Source: Salticus scenicus (lineage: Eukaryota; Arthropoda; Arachnida; Araneae; Salticidae). Taken from it: 64,000 bases of DNA. Below are positions 22,251 through 35,367 of this stretch, one piece after another. The number at the start of each line of letters is the position of its first letter. The first letter of the stretch is position 1. The notes beneath the pieces are model-generated. The model was not told where the DNA came from and did no database searches. It saw only the letters and a program-made list of their open reading frames with translations. Made by a program: the position numbers and the translations under genes. Location: NCBI GenBank assembly GCA_963930645.1, contig OZ005648.1, positions 249,837,436-249,901,435 on the forward strand, in the 5' to 3' direction.

Positions 22251-23494
22251 GGAACATTTTTTCATCATTGTTTGTATTTTGAGCAATTTATTATTACTTT
22301 TATATTATTATTAAAGTAGTGAAACAGAGAATCTCTGTAAGATATCTTTTAATTACTTTTGTTATTAGCGTAATGGAACGTTCGTAGTCTTTTTCATAGA
22401 TAGTTCATAGAAAAACGTTTTCATTCATTCATTTTTAATAGCGGTTTTTTTTTTTTTTTTTTTTTTTTTGGTACTTTGTATTCTACTAAGCGATACAAAT
22501 GGTAGCAAAGATATCACAATGTATTCATAAAAATGTTAAAAATAAAAGCATAAAACTCGACATTTTAAACGTGCTGACGCACCATACTATGACATAGCGA
22601 AATCAAACGTAATAAAAAGTTCACATTTTTTTTTTGAAATTTTTTAAACTACATATGAATGTTAGCGACGCATATATGCTTTACACACTGTATGATATTG
22701 TATGATTATTAAATATAAAACTTTATATGCATAAATGGTTTGATCAAATGAATGTTCGACAACATCAGTGGTGTTTTGAGAGAACATTCAAATATCTGCT
22801 ATAGATGGCTTTTTTTTTATTGAAAAAGCTTCAGCTTTTTATTTATCGTGTGTCTACTTTTGCAAATAACGTTTTGTAAATACAGCGTTTACGAACAAAA
22901 CGTTTTGCATTGTTTTCTAAACATAAACTTGATGTTTTCAAAGAAACACAGTGTTCGAACAGTAATTCTTTGCGCGCAGATGATAAGAGGTTATTGGTAG
23001 GTTCTTCCTTATGATCCTGATTTACTATCTTACTTTTTGATGTCTTCGGACCTTTTAAAAAAGTGTCAAAAGTTTCGACTTCGTCGTAATGTGGTTCTTA
23101 ATGCAGCAAAACTAATGCTTCAAAAATTATAGTCTTAATATTGTAATGTCAAGGGATAATTGTTTTAACCAACATGTTGATTGTGTATTAAAAACAATAT
23201 GTGAATACTGTAAATACACCAAAACAAATGTAGAAACAAAAACTACATCATAATCGGAAATCTTTTCTTTGAATTATTTTCTTTGAATATTATCACTTTA
23301 TGTTTGGCCTCTTAAACGCCGTTATTAATGCTTATAAACCACAATAACATAAAAAATAAAAATAAAAAATAAAATAAATAAAATAAATATTTAACGTATT
23401 AAAAACAAATGTTTATTTTTAAACTATTTACAGATATCATCATACATTTCCATATAGCACTGGATCGTAAGAAAGCTTTAAACTTCTTTCACAT
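22251..23494. other. AT-rich DNA, nothing recognised
   Basis: T tract of ~27 at 22445-22470 and (AAAAT)-rich DNA at 23350-23390. No family motif, TIR or array seen. Confidence 0.55.
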
Positions 23495-23498
23495 TTAA

Positions 23499-23623
23499 CA
23501 CGTTAATGCCGGAATTAATTTTGCTAAATAAATTTCCACGAATATTTCAAATCAAACACCTCTTCTATTAGCATTTAAATTAATGCCAAGCGTCCTCAAA
23601 TGAGAACTCTCGGCATTCATGTG
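23499..23623. mobile_element. piggyBac-like MITE, short copy
   Basis: The left end cacgttaatgccgg follows TTAA (23495-23498). The right end ctcggcattcatgtg is its imperfect inverted repeat. The motif gcgtcctcaaatgaga near the right end also occurs in the copy at 47374-47881. The right TTAA has been lost into an A run. Confidence 0.55.
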
Positions 23624-23699
23624 AAAAAAAAAAAAAAAAAACTAGAAATAGAAAATCTTCAATATAATAGGTAAATTTATAGCAACATATTACCAAATA

Positions 23700-24902
23700 C
23701 AGTAAAACCTCTCTAAGTTGGACACCTACGGTTCCAAGAAAAAGTGTCCAACTTATAGGGGTACTTACTTTTTTTTTATTTAATTAAACTGTATCTATAC
23801 ATGCTTTTTAACTTTTAATCACATCTACATATAATTAAGTATTCACGACTTATATACAAAAAATAATTAATTTGAAGATTTAAAGTTTAAATGTAAATTA
23901 TGTTGTGGTCATTATAATACTTTCTTCTATATTATTTTACATAATAGCGCCACCTACCAATTAACATGCAAGAAAATTTAATCAATATAGCTTCTCACAA
24001 TAAAGATTTTGCACATGCATTTTGGTGCAATTTTATCCAATAGACGCTGAGATAGTCATGTGGAAAATCAAAGTGTGAGTAAAAGTAGCACCACCTGTAT
24101 GCTGATCTGCGCACAAATTAAGCTAATATTCATTTTCACAACGGCCATCTCACATATAAAATTTGGTGAATTTATTCACTCTAGAAACTGAGACATATTT
24201 TTCCGGTGAATGGGGAAAACTGAACCATAGCAGCAACACCAGTCAGCTGATATGCATCCAAATTGAATCAGCATCATTTTTCACATTAGATCTCACTCAT
24301 AATAAGTTTAGTGCAATTATACACTCAAGTTATACTTGGTAAGAAAAATAAAAGGGATAAATGAAGAGGATTCCTACCAACCAAAATGTATTTTCTAATG
24401 CCAATTTTTAAACAGTCTAAGCCAAAACATACCTGTAAGCTCTGTGGAATATTAAAAAAAAAAAAAATACAAGGATAATTTAAGCAATTCAATAAAAAGA
24501 AAGAATCTTGCATTATGCACTAAATTACAGTAATTTGTGAATGTTTCAAATGAAGAAAAGAAGTATTTTTTTATAATACAGAGGTAAATATATTATGACA
24601 AGAAACATTGTTTATATATATATATATATATATTTATTTATTTATTTATTTACAGTTTTTTCTACATGGGATAAGTAAATTTTCTAAAAAAAAGAAGTGA
24701 GAAAATAGAAGTTTTATTTCTTTTTTTTTCTGTCTCATCGGGTAAAAGTATCCAACTTAGGACAGCATTTCACTGTCCAACTTCAGAGTTAAAGGGGTGT
24801 CCAACTTATAGAGGTTGGACATAATGTTAATCCTATGGATACATTCCGTTCCGAGAAAAAGTGTCCAACTTAGAGGGGTGTCCAACTTGAGAGGTTTCAC
24901 TG
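23700..24902. mobile_element. pogo-like non-autonomous element, 1.2 kb
   Basis: The ends cagtaaaacctctctaagtt and, complemented, cagtgaaacctctcaagttg are inverted and flanked by TA (23698-23699 and 24903-24904). Subterminal gtgtccaactta motifs repeat: twice near the left end and about five times in the right 170 bp. CAGTAAAACCTC termini are characteristic of pogo/Tigger elements. The interior has no transposase-like frame. Confidence 0.75.
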
Positions 24903-24904
24903 TA

Positions 24905-27900
24905 CCTTTAAAGTAAAGTATTATCCCTTATAGCAGACGTTTCAGTATAACATCGTCAAGATGTCGTTAGAAGAAAAAGTGCTATATGGGTGTAATATTG
25001 ATTTTTAGCATTATTTTATTGATTGTCTGCGAATGAAGAATGTGATGTCAATTATCACATATTCTAATATATATATATATATATTATGTAACGAACACGT
25101 TTTTATGACCTTTAAATTATAACTTAAATTCATATACAGTGTGTTCTTTAAATTTTTATATCTCCCTCTTCCCACAAATGATTTTGTCTAATTGAAACTC
25201 TATCGAAACCTTTGATCATGTATTATTCTTTTTTAACGCAATGCAGATCTACAACAGCATGTTATGACTTTTTCTAATTAGGTTTCTTTTCATTTTGCAA
25301 AATAAATGCCGTTAGTCGCCATGTGTGCTTTCCTTGTCTTACAACATGGTACATTAATTTTGCTTAAAAGTTCCATGTTCCCATGGTGAAGGCTGGCTTA
25401 TATTAAGGACTGTTTGTATTATAATTATCTGGTAACCTTTTCAAGAAATTGTATGTCTTTATACGTAACGTAATTGCAACCATTTTTTCTCTCATTTTTA
25501 AAATGGCTTCGATTGCAGCTTTGGCGAAATTAATGAAGAAATCAGAGCGTCACTTCATCACCATCTAAGCAGTGAAGTCACATTTTTAGGCTCCCACTCC
25601 AATTTTATTAAAATATCTTCAATTATCCAATAATAATAACTTTACAAAATAAACTCCTATACGAGAGTTATATAACAAATAAAAGTTTTAATAAAATTTT
25701 TCATGGTTATCTACAAAAATGTCTGTATTAATGATCACTGTGTTGTTGACGGTACACTTCACAAGAATTATGAAACTGTTTTTTAAAATTAAACTTCAAC
25801 TACCGACGCCCATCCGAATCTATAATACAAAGAACGCAAGGCATTAATCAGTTATACAAATTAAAGTGCCAGAGCGTCAACCTAAAAAGCATTTGATATC
25901 CCAAATGGAATTTTAACTGATATCAACAAAATACATATTCAGAGAAAATCTAATTATTACATGTCATAGTAAACTTATCTTCAATATTCTTTTTCCTATG
26001 AATGACGTAAAAGCCCGTACATCCTTTACCACCCGTATACTACTAATAACTAACGATATTACCACACAAACATATCTTCGCCATTTCATCATCTACTGTG
26101 AACTCACGAGGGTATCTATGATCGCTTCTTGACATTTTCTGAACACATCGATCATTTAGGTCTTCCTTCTGCAGAACTTGCTCAGCAAATTTTATCTGTC
26201 CTACTCTCTCCGCCCAATAGAAAAGATTAATGGCCGTGTACCATGATGGAAAAGTTGATTAATTACATACTAATGCAATCACAGCGTACTTTCATGTGTT
26301 TTGCAATCTTCAAAAGTGACATAGAAATTCGTCTTAATCTTTCGGCGATGCTCAAAGATAACAAAAGGAGTAATAAATGTATTGGAGGAATTCGACGAAG
26401 AATGTGGGCTGGAAATTGTTGGAAAAATTTAATTATTTTTTTATGCTGATATCCAGAGGAAAAAATGTAAATAAACTATTCTACATAAATAGTTTTGATT
26501 CATTATTATTATTATTATATATTTAGTGTGTTTCAAAATATTGTTATTATGTATATGAAAATTAAATTTTTTTAAAAAATATATTTTATAAACATCGTTC
26601 AAATATGTAAATTCCGTTCTAAATTCCTCATTTATTTTCGGTTGTTTCCTACAAAATATATTGTATTTATGGAATTTAACAGTAAATAACACTGAACTAC
26701 TCGTCTAAATACATCACCTGACTAAAAAAAAAAATTATATTAACAATTATTATTAATATCACCCCCGTAGAAATTTTACTACTTCTATATTAATATTGTT
26801 ATCACTTTTCGCCTAAAACGCAGTCCCAGAACCTTTGCGATTTCTCATTCAAGTAAACAATTTATCGAATAAGGCTTCTTAAATCAAACTGGACATATCA
26901 GTATATACAAAACTAATAGAACAGACAAAATAAATAGAATAACAAAACTAATAGAACAGACTAATAGAATAAACAAAACTGATGCCGCTTAAGATATTTT
27001 AATAAACCTGTGATCATATATATTTAGTATATATACGGTGGTGATCATATATATTTTAAAACTTTCTATTTAATTATAATTTTAAAGATTTCTAAAAGAA
27101 TTTACACGTGTATCAAGTTTAATCTTTAATAAACGCTGCACTCTCTTTCAATTATTAAAAAAAAAAAAAAAAAAAAAAAAAATAATAATAATATAAAATG
27201 TAAAAGGAATGAAAATCTCGTTACAAGCAAAATATTTCGTGAAATCCTCTTCTAAAAATACCACCGTGGCTTATTTCATTCTGCTCTTCTCAAATCAAAG
27301 TCGAATTTATGCAACTTATTTTTAATCAATAATCAAAATATCCTTGTGTTGAATACCAAATCATAAATTATTTTGTGTATTAAAACTGTCAATCAGCAAT
27401 TTCTCCGTGGTAAACATTGTTCTTCCGGAAAGCTTCTGTAGTTTCGCATTCTCATGCCTAAATTTTGGCTGATTTGTGATATCAGTACTACGTGACACGA
27501 GTTTACAACAGCATTTATCATTTGGCAGTCTTTTTCGAAGAGATAGATTTCGCGAGTTATTGTATAATATGTTGTCAATAGGAATTTTTGTAATTTTTTT
27601 TTTTTTACTATTAGGTGCTATTTCAGATATTACAGATCAGCCATTTAAGAAAAGATGGAAAGATTAGCCATTCTTTTAAATCCGCCTGGCAGCCATAATC
27701 ACTTAACAGTAATACTTGGGAATTCTGATTTTATGTTTACTTAAAAATGTTTGCGTACAGTAATCGACAAGAAACTCAATAGAATTGAAAATACCTATTA
27801 CACAGCACAATTACAACTATTGGTACATTCTAAGTAAGTATGGAACATACAATAATATTGTTTTGCCCTTGCCGTGTACAACAGCAACATATAGAACAGC

Positions 27901-28380
27901 TTGTTAGTGTGTTTTTTTATCATTTTGAAAATAAAAGAAATACTTTTTTCTTTTATATCAGGTTCTTATGTCTTATATCAAGAATGGTATTGTTCCAGGT
28001 TCCGTTACATAAAAAAATTTCTATAAAAAAGTCTAAGATAAATTTTAAAAATACAAATCATTGCAGTTTATTGTGTATTTACATTAATGGAATTTCGAAA
28101 TGCATCCATAATTAATTTTTAATGCATCATTTACAGATTCAGTGTCTTAAACACCTCATTCCTTTTATTAAAAAAGATTTATCACGATCAAGTAATAATT
28201 ACTATAAGTTATTTTTTCACAAAATCTCTTAAAATTATTTCTACGACATTTTCTGAGTTTTATTGTTATCGCTCCTGTCAAACTCTGCTGAAGATAGTCG
28301 TTTCAGTAAATATATTGAGCACTTTCATGATCTCAATAAAATTCCTCAATCTCTGATTACTACTTTAACCCAGGCGTTTT
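24905..28380. other. AT-rich intergenic DNA with a weak dispersed-repeat match
   Basis: About 25040-25240 weakly resembles repeats at 30.8 and 41.1 kb (tcaattatcacatattcta, tatctccctcttccc, aacctttgatcatg). A 27-A tract occurs near 27153-27181, and a short imperfect duplication ggtgatcatatatattt near 27000-27060. No supported coding region was found; the small ORFs lack motifs. Confidence 0.45.
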
Positions 28381-28384
28381 TACT

Positions 28385-28660
28385 TTCCTTCTCATTGCTC
28401 CACCGTCAGATTTCTCCTCCAACCCACATTCCCACGAGGCCCTTTTATCAGTGGCACCAGTGTAAAACAGTCCCCTTCTATGTCCTGAGATATTTCAACT
28501 AACTGCCAACAGAAAGGAACCGCATGCCTCGAGTCCAATCTTTATGTGCCCCTTACATCCCATAAGCCGCAAGAACGACAAGAAGTGTCGCGTAAATAGG
28601 GCAGCCAATTATTCGAGCGGACGCCCCTGTAACAAAAGAGCTTGTCGCAAATTCAACTAA
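28385..28660 (-). repeat. Unassigned GC-richer repeat, copy 1
   Basis: Its minus strand matches 32440-32690 on plus: shared blocks include ataattggctgccctattta, gcgacacttcttgtc and tgttttacactggtgccact. It is conspicuously less AT-rich than its surroundings. I see no termini, ORF or tRNA-like promoter that would name the family. Confidence 0.6.
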
Positions 28661-29216
28661 AAGGAGAGTTAGAAAACTTTTATAAGCTTAGAGCTTGATA
28701 TCCTTTGGTGTTTGGTTCTTGTTTTTCACCCGAAAAATTATAGTTATGAGCTTCCGCGATTGAAACATGAGTTGGTACCTAAACGTTTGGTAACTGCTGG
28801 TACTAAATATTTCGTCTTCACGTTTCAGAAAAGGACTTATTGTTATTAATATTACTTTGACGAGTTTATTTTTGAGATAACCGATAAATATGAAGATTAA
28901 CAAATATAAGAAAAACTGCGCTTTCTTATAAAAAGCAAATTTATAAACATTGCTGTGTCAGATTAATATTGCAATTCATTTCAGAAATCATGAATTAGAA
29001 AAAGAAAATGAAAGACAAAATTACCATTAACCTATTTCGACTTATTCAAGCTTTTCATAAAATTAAGAATTTAAGGCATCGTTACTAGTTCAGTTTTAAT
29101 GTAACGTTACAGAGAAAATCTATGTTACTTTTTTCTTTTTTTTATTTTAATTATGCAGGTATTTGAAATCGTACTTTTCATTTTTTTTTCACTGCTTTTA
29201 GCGTATCTTATATATA
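28661..29216. other. AT-rich DNA, nothing recognised
   Basis: No repeats or motif-bearing ORFs seen. Confidence 0.5.
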
Positions 29217-29218
29217 TA

Positions 29219-29647
29219 GGGTAAGTGCACCAATAATTGACGCTTTTACAGCAATCTCTGATGTTTTAATGTTCTAGTTATGAGAAAATATTTTTAGAAA
29301 TCTTAAGTTTGTACATATGGCATGCGAGACATTCAGAACCACATATATGTTAAAATATATACATTTGATAAGATTTTTTTTTTTTTTTATGAATTTTTAT
29401 TTGATACCCACTCAATGTTCCAGTAATTGACACTGCCAGTTTTTCATTTTATCAGTAATTGACACCCTATGTTCCAGTGTTTGACACTGCTAGTTATTCA
29501 TTTTACCAGTTATTAGCACCAGTGTTTGACATAAAATGTTAAAATTCTTCTATGTAAAATATATGATTTTATTATTTTTCTTATTTATTAATTATTTCGA
29601 GATAGATGTCAATTACTGGAGCATGCCAATCACTGGAGCACGTACCC
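29219..29647. mobile_element. TA-flanked MITE, 429 bp
   Basis: Left end gggtaagtgcaccaataatt and right end complemented gggtacgtgctccagtgatt, flanked by TA on both sides (29217-29218 and 29648-29649). The inner sequence repeats ccagtaattgacact three to four times (29421-29535). TA target and length fit a Tc1/mariner-mobilised MITE. Non-coding. Confidence 0.75.
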
Positions 29648-29811
29648 TACATTGAACTAAAAAATTATCGTTTTTTTTTTCTCCTATTACACAAGAGTTT
29701 TTCGGAAAGTAAGAATGAAGATTGGAAAAACTCAACGAAAGGCTGTAATACATTCGAAACTATTTATTTATATAATTAATTAAAATAGGTTGTTGTTTAC
29801 AAATTACCTCA

Positions 29812-30032
29812 GAAATGTCTCTGTTTCTTTCCATCAAAGCTCCGCTTAGAGCTTTTTCTTTTGTGCCTGACTTGAGAACACACTCTATGCAGCATCCAAA
29901 AATAATCTGTTATCACGTTAACATTCCATTTGATAACTCCTTTCCATTTCTTTGATATCTCGATGAAATAAGTCTTCTTGTTCTTCATATACAACGCTTA
30001 GATTTTCCGGGAAATCTCTGAGATGGATATTG
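29812..30032 (-). pseudogene. Broken fragment of a repeat-borne arthropod protein, function unknown
   Basis: From about 30032 down, the minus strand reads DFPENLSVVYEEQEDLFHRD then IKEMERSYQ before a stop. A shift of frame continues WNVNVITDYFWMLHRV and SHKRKSSKRSFDGKKQRHF-like sequence to the TGA at 29812. This pattern (a PEN..V..EQGE.FH.DI..ME..YQG.W...M.ADYCW.L segment) is one I recall from uncharacterised, high-copy proteins of insects and arachnids, probably carried by a mobile element. Only the C-terminal ~75 residues are here, with one frameshift. The family recognition is from memory, so identity is tentative. Confidence 0.5.
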
Positions 30033-30483
30033 CAAAAAATATAGATTTAAGCTGATTTATGTCAAAAAAGTACCATTTTCTGTCAAAACTGTACCTGATG
30101 GAAATTCTTTAATATTAATATTTTTTCCTTAATCAGGATCCAAAAACACATCAGAAAAACGCATCATCGTTTCAAAAAAAAAAAAAAAAGTTCATCCCTG
30201 GCTTGTATAATGTAGATTTTGTTGTACGAAATATTTTCTGAAGCTGCAAATCAATATATTTTATTAAATTACTGTCAAAACAAAATTCGTGTAACTTTAA
30301 AAATATAGTGAAACAAATAATTTACCCGCAAAGTGTCATAAAGAAAGAAGGTCATGAATCACGGGGTAGTTTTTAATATTATGTTTTTATCTCAAAATCA
30401 TAGTTACAAACACACTAAACAACATTAATGATAAAGATGGTTTCCTGTTATACTATTACTCTCTCTCTCTTGCTAGTTCCTGC

Positions 30484-30590
30484 AAAGGATAGAAATTGTA
30501 ATGGTATGTCTCCGTATCACCGTAGAGATTGATCCCATTGCGTCGCCAAGCGCCCAATACAACGTTAAAATCACTCCACTTCACTTTCGC
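30484..30590 (+). mobile_element. SINE tail fragment
   Basis: gaaattgtaatggtatgtct, gcgtcgccaagcgcccaata and caacgttaaaatcactcc match the tail of the SINE at 2926-3205. Confidence 0.6.
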
Positions 30591-30789
30591 TACCAAAATT
30601 TCTGGTACATTATCCGCAGGTAAGATGTGTCATTTCTCCACCAGAAATTTTATTTAATAGAGAAATCTATGCTTTTTCGAAGGAAGAGCTCGTACAAATA
30701 TAAATTTATTTATCAGTTGAAATTTCTGGTAGAAAAATGGATTATATAACTTGTGGATTATATACCATAAATTACGGTACTTTCTTTAA

Positions 30790-31330
30790 AGTCTCATTAT
30801 GGGGTATAATATCATATATTATAAATTTAGCTGTCTCTCGAAAAGATAGGTAAATATTCCGAAAAAAAAATTATAAATAAAATTATACAATCTTAAAAAT
30901 CGCTTTTAATATAATGAAAACAATTTTGATTTGTGAACATTAGCTTAAATTGATATACAATCCTTAAAATATTTCTTCGAAATTTTTATATTTTCCCTTT
31001 TCTGAAATATGTATTTATTTATAAAGCAAGAAATACTAAATCTTTGATCAGTTCTCATACTTTCTCTAACTTAATGTAAATTCTAATTGCTCGAGAGTAA
31101 TATGCTTTGACTTTTTTTCGCTTTCCTTCTATTTCACGAATACAGATGGTATTTAATGCGGACTGTGTTTTATCATGTATATAAATGCAACTTTTAGAGC
31201 CCATTCGTCGCATCCTGCATCTCAAATAGTTACATAAAAATATGCTTAACTTGCTGATTCACACAAGACCAAAACATAAATCTAACAAGACGATCACTAT
31301 TTAGACCCCCAATCCACTCTAGGTATATCG
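30790..31330 (+). repeat. Dispersed AT-rich repeat, copy related to 41.1 kb
   Basis: Shares order and wording with 41095-41400: atatcatatattataaattt, gataggtaaat, atttttatattttccctttt, aaatctttgatcagttct. Too diverged to set boundaries. No TIR or tail recognised. Confidence 0.45.
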
Positions 31331-32435
31331 TATTTAATTTATAATATTAATAATTTTCTCTATGGTCACTTTTGTATTTCACATTTCTTTAGAATATTTA
31401 ACAATTTAAATTGTGTTTTTAATTAAAATAATGCCGGTTTTTTTAATAGGAATGTGAGCTAGATTCATATGTAAATTTACCTTTGAAATAATTTAGTCTG
31501 CGTAATACTCACCAGATGGCGTAATAAAGAATTTCAGCAGCTCTAATTTTAGGAGTTATGAAAAGCAGTCTGTTACATGGATTTTTTATTATAAAGTTGT
31601 TTAATAATTTTTATTTGCGTGCCAAAACAATAAAAAAATATTTTTTAGTATTTATAAAATAGATTAGAAACTTTAATCAGTTAATGTCTTTTTCAAAAAT
31701 TAAGATTAATTCAGTAACTATCGTGTTATCAATGTCCTTTAAATAAGAAAACTCTAAAACATGTATTAATTGTTTCAAAAAAAAAAAACATTCTGTGTTA
31801 CAAACAAACAAGTTGAAGAACATATAAGCTATACAAGCCAAAGCATTGGATCCTCACATTCTTGGAGTGCATGAAGAAAAGTTTCCAAGTGCTGTATATA
31901 GTTATACGTACTGCACCAGGACTCCAAAATGGTGTTCATGGGAACTAAGTTTTATAATTTTATATTAGTTATGTCCAGCAATTAAAACTCAATTAAATGA
32001 AATAATTATTAATTTCTTTCACATTTCCTTGGGTACATTGAAAAATATGCAGAAAAACCACTTAAGACAAAAAGATAAAATTTTCGCAATATAAAACATG
32101 CTGGTTTTAAATTGGGTTCTGAAATAAAAACTTCATAAATTACAAAACAAAGTTCAAAATATATCAAAAATTTCATTTGTAATTTTGGCTTCTAAAATAT
32201 TTTTATTTTTGAAATGATCGAAATATAAAATGTAAACACACACACACTCAAATAAAACTAAACAAACATTTACAAATTTGCATGCCTACGTTGACAATTT
32301 TTTTTTTTTTTTTTTTCTAAAAATTCATTATCTCACACTCTTTCTAAAAATAAGAGCGAACAGCGACGACAAAACGCTTATAAAATATACTCCACATATG
32401 ACTATTTTTACGAACTAACGCCTTTTACTTTAATT
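31331..32435. other. AT-rich DNA, nothing recognised
   Basis: T tract at ~32300-32316 and (CA)5 near 32238. No gene or element supported. Confidence 0.5.
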
Positions 32436-32439
32436 CGTT

Positions 32440-32690
32440 ACATGGATTTCGTCCCTGGGCGTTCATTCGGATAATTGCTCGCCCTATTTACGCCGCAGTT
32501 CTTGTCATGCCGGGGCCCTATGAATGGTGGAGATCGTAAACTTTAGTCCGGGCCCTGACATTTATGTCCCCTTCTGCCGACGGTTAAACAAAATATTCGG
32601 TAAAACATGGGAATAGTGTTTTACACGGGCGCCACAGATAAGCGGAAATCCTCCGAGAATAAGTTGAACTGAATTCGGTGTAGGAGAAGA
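32440..32690 (+). repeat. Unassigned GC-richer repeat, copy 2
   Basis: Inverted partner of 28385-28660: ataattgctcgccctattta, gccgcagttcttgtcatgcc, agtgttttacacgggcgcca. The two copies lie 4 kb apart facing each other and differ by about a quarter of positions by eye. Confidence 0.6.
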
Positions 32691-32951
32691 GGGAATTTAC
32701 ACTAGCAAAAAAAAAGGGCTTCATGAAACAACAGAATTGAAGCACAATACATATATTAAAAAATCAGTGTTAATATTTTCTGGTGAATACTTCAGAACGA
32801 TTAAAAATATTATATGATAGATAATGCAAAAAGGATTATAAGTATATTTCGAATATATTAAAATTTTCACTCACTTTATGAAATCATGTTCGAAATCATG
32901 TTCGAAATCATGTTTAATATTAGTCCACATAAACTGATTTATTGTAATATA

Positions 32952-33414
32952 CAGGGTGTCCCTAAGTTCATGGGCCAAACTTTAAGGGGAAATAGGACAC
33001 TTTATAAGGATTCAGAATTGCATAGGAACCCTTGTCCCCAAACGTCATTTTAACCCTTTAAGAACCGGGTGATTTTGCGTGGATATGGGCGTGGCTCTCC
33101 AATACTGCATTTTTTAAAGAGTTTTTACATGCTAATATTTACATAAATAAATATATTCTGTTTTTATCGATGTATTTTATCGCAATGATTGTAATAATAC
33201 GTACATTGTGCAATAATATGAACATTCTGAATGATGCATGCAAGTTTATAAATTTACACAGTAGGCGGAGTTAATGGTACAAAGTAGCGCAAAACATCCA
33301 GTTCTTAAAGGGTTAAAATGACATTTGGAGACATGCATTCCTATGCAATTCTGAATCCTCATAACATGCCCTATTTCCCCTTAAAGTTTGGCCCATGAAT
33401 TCAGGGACACCCTG
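32952..33414. mobile_element. Mariner-type MITE with ~110-bp TIRs
   Basis: The ends cagggtgtccctaagttcat and, complemented, cagggtgtccctgaattcat are inverted. They are flanked by TA (32950-32951 and 33415-33416). The inverted repeats extend over ~110 bp (gggccaaactttaaggggaa, attcagaattgcataggaa, cattttaaccctttaagaac). The interior has no ORF. The CAGGGTG start is shared with the complete transposon at 34404. Confidence 0.85.
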
Positions 33415-33416
33415 TA

Positions 33417-34066
33417 TAAATAACAAGATGAAATTTTTCTTTAGAACCAATGTTATAAATGTATAAATTGAAATTTATAATATTTTGTGTACATTATTAG
33501 TTATTATTATTATTATTTTTTTTTAATTAAAGTAAGGATAGTATCATAAAACATTACTATTTAACAATTTATAGTTACTAATGTTTATTTTTGTAAATAT
33601 TTAGATGAGAAATCTTTAAAGTATTTTTTTTTAAGTTAAACCATTAACTATCTAGGTTTAGATAACTATTTATTTAGTGCAAATTGTCGACCAATACTTT
33701 TATTTATTTATTTTTATTTTATTTTATTTTATTTTTTTCGCTATTTATCACTTTTCAACCATATGAACTTTTAACTATTGAGTTTTATTTAACTGAACAG
33801 TAAATTCTAAATTTCAACAATATTTTATGAAAGCTTATTGTAAATTATATAGTTATCATGTTTCATTTTATCAGCCATTTATTGAGTAATTTTGAAAATT
33901 TAGAATATTTGAAATGTTTTCTGCTACTAATAAATTGCTCTTGGTAACTGCATTAATAGAGTGACAATCCTTAGATAAAATAGAAATGATATTAACAGAT
34001 TTATCAATATCGATTAAAAGGTACCTATTTCGCAAGTTTTTATATATTTGTTGTTTAATAATCAAT

Positions 34067-34112
<46 letters not shown>

Positions 34113-34401
34113 TATGCATATTGCATATTTTAATTTGTTTACATTTAAAATATATAATGGAAAAGAGAGAGAGGGGAGAAAAAACATTATAAAGCGCATA
34201 TTTCATGAAAAGACAAAACTAAAGTCTCGCTAATACAGGAAAAAGTACTGAAGAGCTATGTCGAATAATTTTCAATTTTTCTAAAAACAATACATTCGTT
34301 TTTATTTTGTTTTCAAATATTTCTATATTTCAGTCATATATGCTTCTATGATTATACTTTTAAATAAGACAAAAGTTTGCAGTTAAAAAAAAAATAGATT
34401 A
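33417..34401. other. AT-rich DNA with a (TA)n run
   Basis: A (TA)n microsatellite of ~45 bp lies at 34067-34111, and a (TTTTA)n stretch at 33706-33735. ORFs crossing the microsatellite are artefacts. Confidence 0.6.
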
Positions 34402-34403
34402 TA

Positions 34404-34890
34404 CAGGGTGAGTTTGACATAATCTGCCAAACGAAAGGAGGTGATAGAACAGCCCATGGGGAGCATAAAACACCATAGAAACCCTGTCCTATCTCTAACC
34501 GTTTCCGAGTTATGGTAGATAGAAGAAAAATCTGTTTTTTTCCATCCCGTCTGAAAAAACCCAAATTTGTGAGCTTTCTGAAAGACTTACATGCAGAATA
34601 AGCCCATATTTGAAAAGAGCAGAAAAAATCCTATCGGGTGACATCATTTACATCAGGATAACTTAATTTGACGGCGAGCTACAAGCGCTAAAACATTGGT
34701 GAAGTTTAAAATCGAGTTGACGCCAAATTCTTTAACCGGCAATTCTGCATAGACCGTTCAAGCTACAATCGGTCAAATTTACCAAAAACTTCTCCATTCT
34801 ACAAGCTTTAGAATGAACCCACAATAAACCATATCGGTGTTTCGGTTTAGGAGAAATTTAGCCTTTTGTTTGCAATACATCACTGAAAAA
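34404..34890 (+). repeat. Left long TIR of the mariner-type element
   Basis: Pairs with 36700-37180. The pairing fades after gccttttgtttg / caaacaaaaggc; shorter similarity (catcactga / tcagtgatg) continues for ~20 bp. Confidence 0.85.
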
Positions 34891-35367
34891 GGCGTTCGTT
34901 AAAATTCGGCAAACGAAACGATGGTGAGTAAATGGAACGTATGCAAAGTTGTGACTATCTGCATATGGACTCTTAGTGATACACAGATGTATTCCAACCT
35001 TCCTGCGCGCGCATCCCACTCGCGGTTACAAAAGGCGAGCCAATCTGTAACAGCTCATTAGCTCGTCAGCTTCTTTTATGTTTTATGCTGCTTCTTGCTT
35101 TAGCATTTTCTAGACTTTGCCTGAGCTCGGCCGATTCTCTTCACGCTGCTGTCACATCTACTTGCTCTCTCTTAGTTCATACTTAGTATGTTTTTGTACA
35201 TTGGTACGAATTAACCAAGTTGGTTCTTATTCCGTTCTACTTTTTTCTTCTGCTTTTGTAAATTAATATTGAAATTGTATCCCTTTTTGTTTACCCTTCT
35301 GACTTTTATTTTCAATTGAAGTCATCACAGGGATCAATTCGTCATACTTTCCAACCTGTAAACAGAT

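Noticed and set aside
25504..25569. Small ORF starting MASIAALAKLMKKSERHF
   Set aside because: It has 21-22 residues, no context for expression and no second copy. It cannot be told from chance.
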